A stretch of 17,892 nt of DNA from Halieaceae bacterium (GTDB taxonomy: Bacteria > Pseudomonadota > Gammaproteobacteria > Pseudomonadales > Halieaceae). This document shows, one piece after another, positions 15,778 to 17,892 of this stretch. How positions within the stretch are numbered: position 1 is the stretch's first letter; each line of letters begins with the position of its first letter. A program made the position numbers and the translations under genes. The stretch lies in contig NZIH01000050.1 in NCBI GenBank assembly GCA_002691565.1, positions 1-17,892 of the forward strand, written 5' to 3'. The notes below the pieces were generated by a model. That model saw nothing but the letters and a program-made list of their open reading frames with translations, was not told where the DNA came from and made no database searches.

Positions 15778-15889
15778 GACTCCTCCTAAGATCCCTATGG
15801 TAATCGAAGTCTGGGGTACTCTGCCTAAACTCGATGATGTGATAGCGTTGCACCCAACTTGCTGCACCGAAAATTTTGGAGACTACTTC

Positions 15890-17623
15890 ATGCGCTTTGC
15901 CAGCCTAGTCATAGCCGTTGCGATGACATTCAACGCTTCCCCTGTTTTTGCTCAAACCGAAGATCAGGGCGGACCGCTGATTGACTATGGGACGCGTTTT
16001 ATTCCCGCCATTTCGTCCAGAGGCATGGTGTCTGGCCCCGAGAGGCTCGCATCGGAAGCTGGGCTAGACATGCTCAAGCGAGGTGGAAATGCGATTGATG
16101 CGGCAGTAGCGACAGGGTTCGCTTTGGCCGTCACGCTTCCGCGCGCGGGCAATATTGCGGGTGGTGGTTTCATGCTGGTGCATCTCGCAGAGTCAGATGA
16201 GCAGGTGTTTATTGACTACCGAGAGATGGCACCGGCCAGTGCCTCGAGAGACATGTTCCTCAACGAAGATGGATCCGTGAATAAGCAGATGGCCTACAAC
16301 AGTGTTAACGCTGCCGGCATCCCGGGTACCGTAGCCGGGATGATTCATGCACTGGAAACGTATGGATCACTCGATCTCAAAACGGTGATTCAACCCGCCA
16401 TTGATCTCGCGGAAAATGGTTTCGAGGTTCCCGCAGCCTTGCATCTCAATTTGCGTTCAGCGTCAAAACGCCTGTCGAAAAACGATGAAGCAAATCGTGT
16501 CTACCTCGGTGGTAACGGAACCGCACCTGCGATGGGGACGGTGTTCAAGCAACCTGATTTGGCCGAGACCCTGAAGCGTATTCGCGATAAGGGGGGCGAT
16601 GGATTCTACAAAGGTAAGACCGCCGAGTTAATCGTCGCCGAGATGCAGCGCCAGGGCGGTCTAATAACGGAGGCTGATCTCGCCAGCTACCGCGCAATAG
16701 AGCGCACACCCGTCAGATCGACCTTTCGTGACTATGCAATAGTGAGCGCGCCACCCCCTTCCTCAGGTGGCGTCCATGTTTCTCAGATATTGAAATTGCT
16801 CGAGCCATTTCCGCTCAAAGACCTTGGGCACAATAGCGCTGGATACCTGCATCTCCTTATCGAAGCTATGAAGCTCGCATACGCCGATCGCAGCGAGTAT
16901 CTAGGTGACCCCGATCGAACCGCTATTCCCGTGGCTCAACTAACGGATGAGGCGTATCTGGATCAACGACGGACAATCATCCGTGACTCAGTTGCAACAC
17001 CTTCTGCTGATATTCGGCCCGGCAGTCTCAAAGACCTTGAGGGCACTGAGACCACTCACTACTCGATTGTCGACCAATTCGGCAACGTGGTATCGAATAC
17101 CTACACCATTAATTTCAGCTTCGGCTCCGGCATCGTGGTACCGGGTACCGGCATGCTGTTAAACAACGAGATGGACGACTTTGCCGCCAAACCGGGCTTC
17201 CCCAACGGCTATGGCCTGGTGCAGGGTGAAGCCAATGCCGTGGCTGCGGGCAGCCGACCGTTGTCTTCGATGACACCGACACTCGTATTCAAGGATGGAA
17301 AGCCCTGGATTGCTACGGGTAGCCCTGGTGGGTCGCGCATCATTACGGCGGTAGCGCAAACACTGCTCAACGTGATGGCGTTTGACATGACACTGGGCAT
17401 GGCGACATCGGCGCCCCGAATTCACCATCAATGGATGCCCGATATGGCTATGGTTGAACCCGGCATTTCACCCGACACCACCAATATTCTCGAGGCTAGT
17501 AAGCACAAAATACTTCGCTCAAATAGCACTATCGGTCGCGTGAACTCGGTACAGATCGATGATGGCTGGTTCTATGGTTATGCTGATCCGAGACGCCCCG
17601 GAGGCCATGTCGCCGTCTGGTGA
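15890..17623 (+). CDS. ggt: Gamma-glutamyltransferase (gamma-glutamyltranspeptidase), periplasmic
   Basis: Ggt hydrolyses or transfers the gamma-glutamyl group of glutathione and related peptides in the periplasm, and matures by self-cleavage. From ATG 15890, with GGAG eight bases upstream, it has 577 residues and a signal peptide MRFASLVIAVAMTFNASPVFA, probably cut after A21. This start is preferred over the frame opening at 15776, which lies within the pdxH leader. Large-subunit motifs are LKRGGNAIDAAVATGFAL and GNIAGGGFMLVH. The small subunit should begin at T388 of TTHYSIVD, the counterpart of E. coli T391, after ETTHYS alignment. It continues with GSGIVVPGTGMLLNNEMDDF, PLSSMTPTLVF and TGSPGGSRIITAV. 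All residues for processing and catalysis are present. Likely role: recovery of glutathione amino acids. Confidence 0.96.
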   Translation: MRFASLVIAVAMTFNASPVFAQTEDQGGPLIDYGTRFIPAISSRGMVSGPERLASEAGLDMLKRGGNAIDAAVATGFALAVTLPRAGNIAGGGFMLVHLAESDEQVFIDYREMAPASASRDMFLNEDGSVNKQMAYNSVNAAGIPGTVAGMIHALETYGSLDLKTVIQPAIDLAENGFEVPAALHLNLRSASKRLSKNDEANRVYLGGNGTAPAMGTVFKQPDLAETLKRIRDKGGDGFYKGKTAELIVAEMQRQGGLITEADLASYRAIERTPVRSTFRDYAIVSAPPPSSGGVHVSQILKLLEPFPLKDLGHNSAGYLHLLIEAMKLAYADRSEYLGDPDRTAIPVAQLTDEAYLDQRRTIIRDSVATPSADIRPGSLKDLEGTETTHYSIVDQFGNVVSNTYTINFSFGSGIVVPGTGMLLNNEMDDFAAKPGFPNGYGLVQGEANAVAAGSRPLSSMTPTLVFKDGKPWIATGSPGGSRIITAVAQTLLNVMAFDMTLGMATSAPRIHHQWMPDMAMVEPGISPDTTNILEASKHKILRSNSTIGRVNSVQIDDGWFYGYADPRRPGGHVAVW

Positions 17624-17624
17624 C

Positions 17625-17892
17625 TTAGGTCTGCGACCGTACTTTCATTGTCTGGCGACCCACGGCGACGAGGTCGCCATTGCTGTCCCAGATCTCACAA
17701 TCCTGCTCTGTGACACCCTTAATCAGAGTATGCGATCTGGCCCTGCATAAAATGGGACCGGGCGCAGGCTTCCCGCGTAATTGCACTGTCATTTCTACGG
17801 TCGGTACCCAACCGACGTTGGGTACCAATGTGAACGACGGTGGGGGCATCATGTCGCCAAACATCAAAAGATCAATCGCACCAATTTCGGCG
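17625..17892 (-). CDS. TesB-like acyl-CoA thioesterase, C-terminal part (cut by window edge)
   Basis: Only the last 88 codons are visible; the frame is open to the right edge, so the start lies outside. The visible sequence runs AEIGAIDLLMFGDMMPPPSF, then GWVPTVEMTVQLRGKPAPG, later CEIWDSNGDLVAVGRQTM, ending in VRSQT. This matches the second hot-dog domain of TesB-type thioesterases, where the PPxF, GWVPTVE-x-T-x-x-LRG and E-x-WDS-x-G-x-LVA-x-x-RQ blocks are typical. Such enzymes hydrolyse acyl-CoA thioesters; substrate range cannot be told. The stop lies one base from the ggt stop on the other strand. An apparent ATG start at about 17867 is internal, since conserved residues precede it. Confidence 0.85.
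   Translation of the reverse strand, partial: AEIGAIDLLMFGDMMPPPSFTLVPNVGWVPTVEMTVQLRGKPAPGPILCRARSHTLIKGVTEQDCEIWDSNGDLVAVGRQTMKVRSQT

Noticed and set aside
15778..15867. 30-residue N-terminal extension of pdxH
   Set aside because: ATG 15777 has a strong AGGAGG site and matches the usual PdxH start; the extension would cover the promoter region shared with ggt.

Overview
The window looks like ordinary chromosome from a free-living, probably marine gammaproteobacterium. The run tsaE-amiB-mutL-miaA-hfq beside queG, and the divergent orn/rsgA pair, are classical gammaproteobacterial neighbourhoods. Placement near the OM60/NOR5 (Halieaceae) group is only an impression from protein style and moderate GC; no rRNA or other marker is present. 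There are no tRNA or rRNA genes, CRISPR arrays, insertion sequences, integrases or phage genes.

Layout. Positions 1-4771 (minus strand) form one compressed operon read right to left: tsaE (tRNA t6A synthesis), amiB (septal murein amidase with LysM), mutL (mismatch repair, with the metal-dependent endonuclease motif), miaA (tRNA i6A37) and the 5' end of hfq. Junctions are overlaps of 8 and 1 bases and a gap of 1 base; then 77 bases before hfq carry two hairpins with U-rich loops. Divergent from tsaE is queG (epoxyqueuosine reductase), without the nnr/yjeF gene that lies between the two in E. coli. queG converges on orn (oligoribonuclease), and orn diverges from rsgA (ribosome-assembly GTPase). 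After rsgA comes an unrecognised secreted, probably outer-membrane beta-barrel protein (7580-8569). It converges on a PIN-PhoH ATPase, which diverges across 358 bases from an RNase II-type exoribonuclease (rnb). Then follow asnS and cinA on the plus strand, converging on pdxH with one base between stop codons. pdxH diverges from ggt (periplasmic gamma-glutamyltransferase), which converges, again with one base between stops, on the C-terminal part of a TesB-like thioesterase that runs off the right edge.

The content is dominated by RNA metabolism and translation: Hfq, MiaA, TsaE, QueG, Orn, RsgA, PIN-PhoH, RNase II and AsnS. Three tRNA modification genes (t6A, i6A, Q) lie within 6 kb, and two 3'-5' RNA-degrading enzymes (Orn, RNase II) within 7 kb. 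No new defence or mobile system is visible. The most unusual signals are: an RNase II in which the position of E. coli Glu542 is valine; a MiaA lacking the usual GTAKP motif; U-loop hairpins in the hfq leader; several starts without a Shine-Dalgarno but with a -10-like hexamer exactly six bases upstream; and the unrecognised beta-barrel gene.
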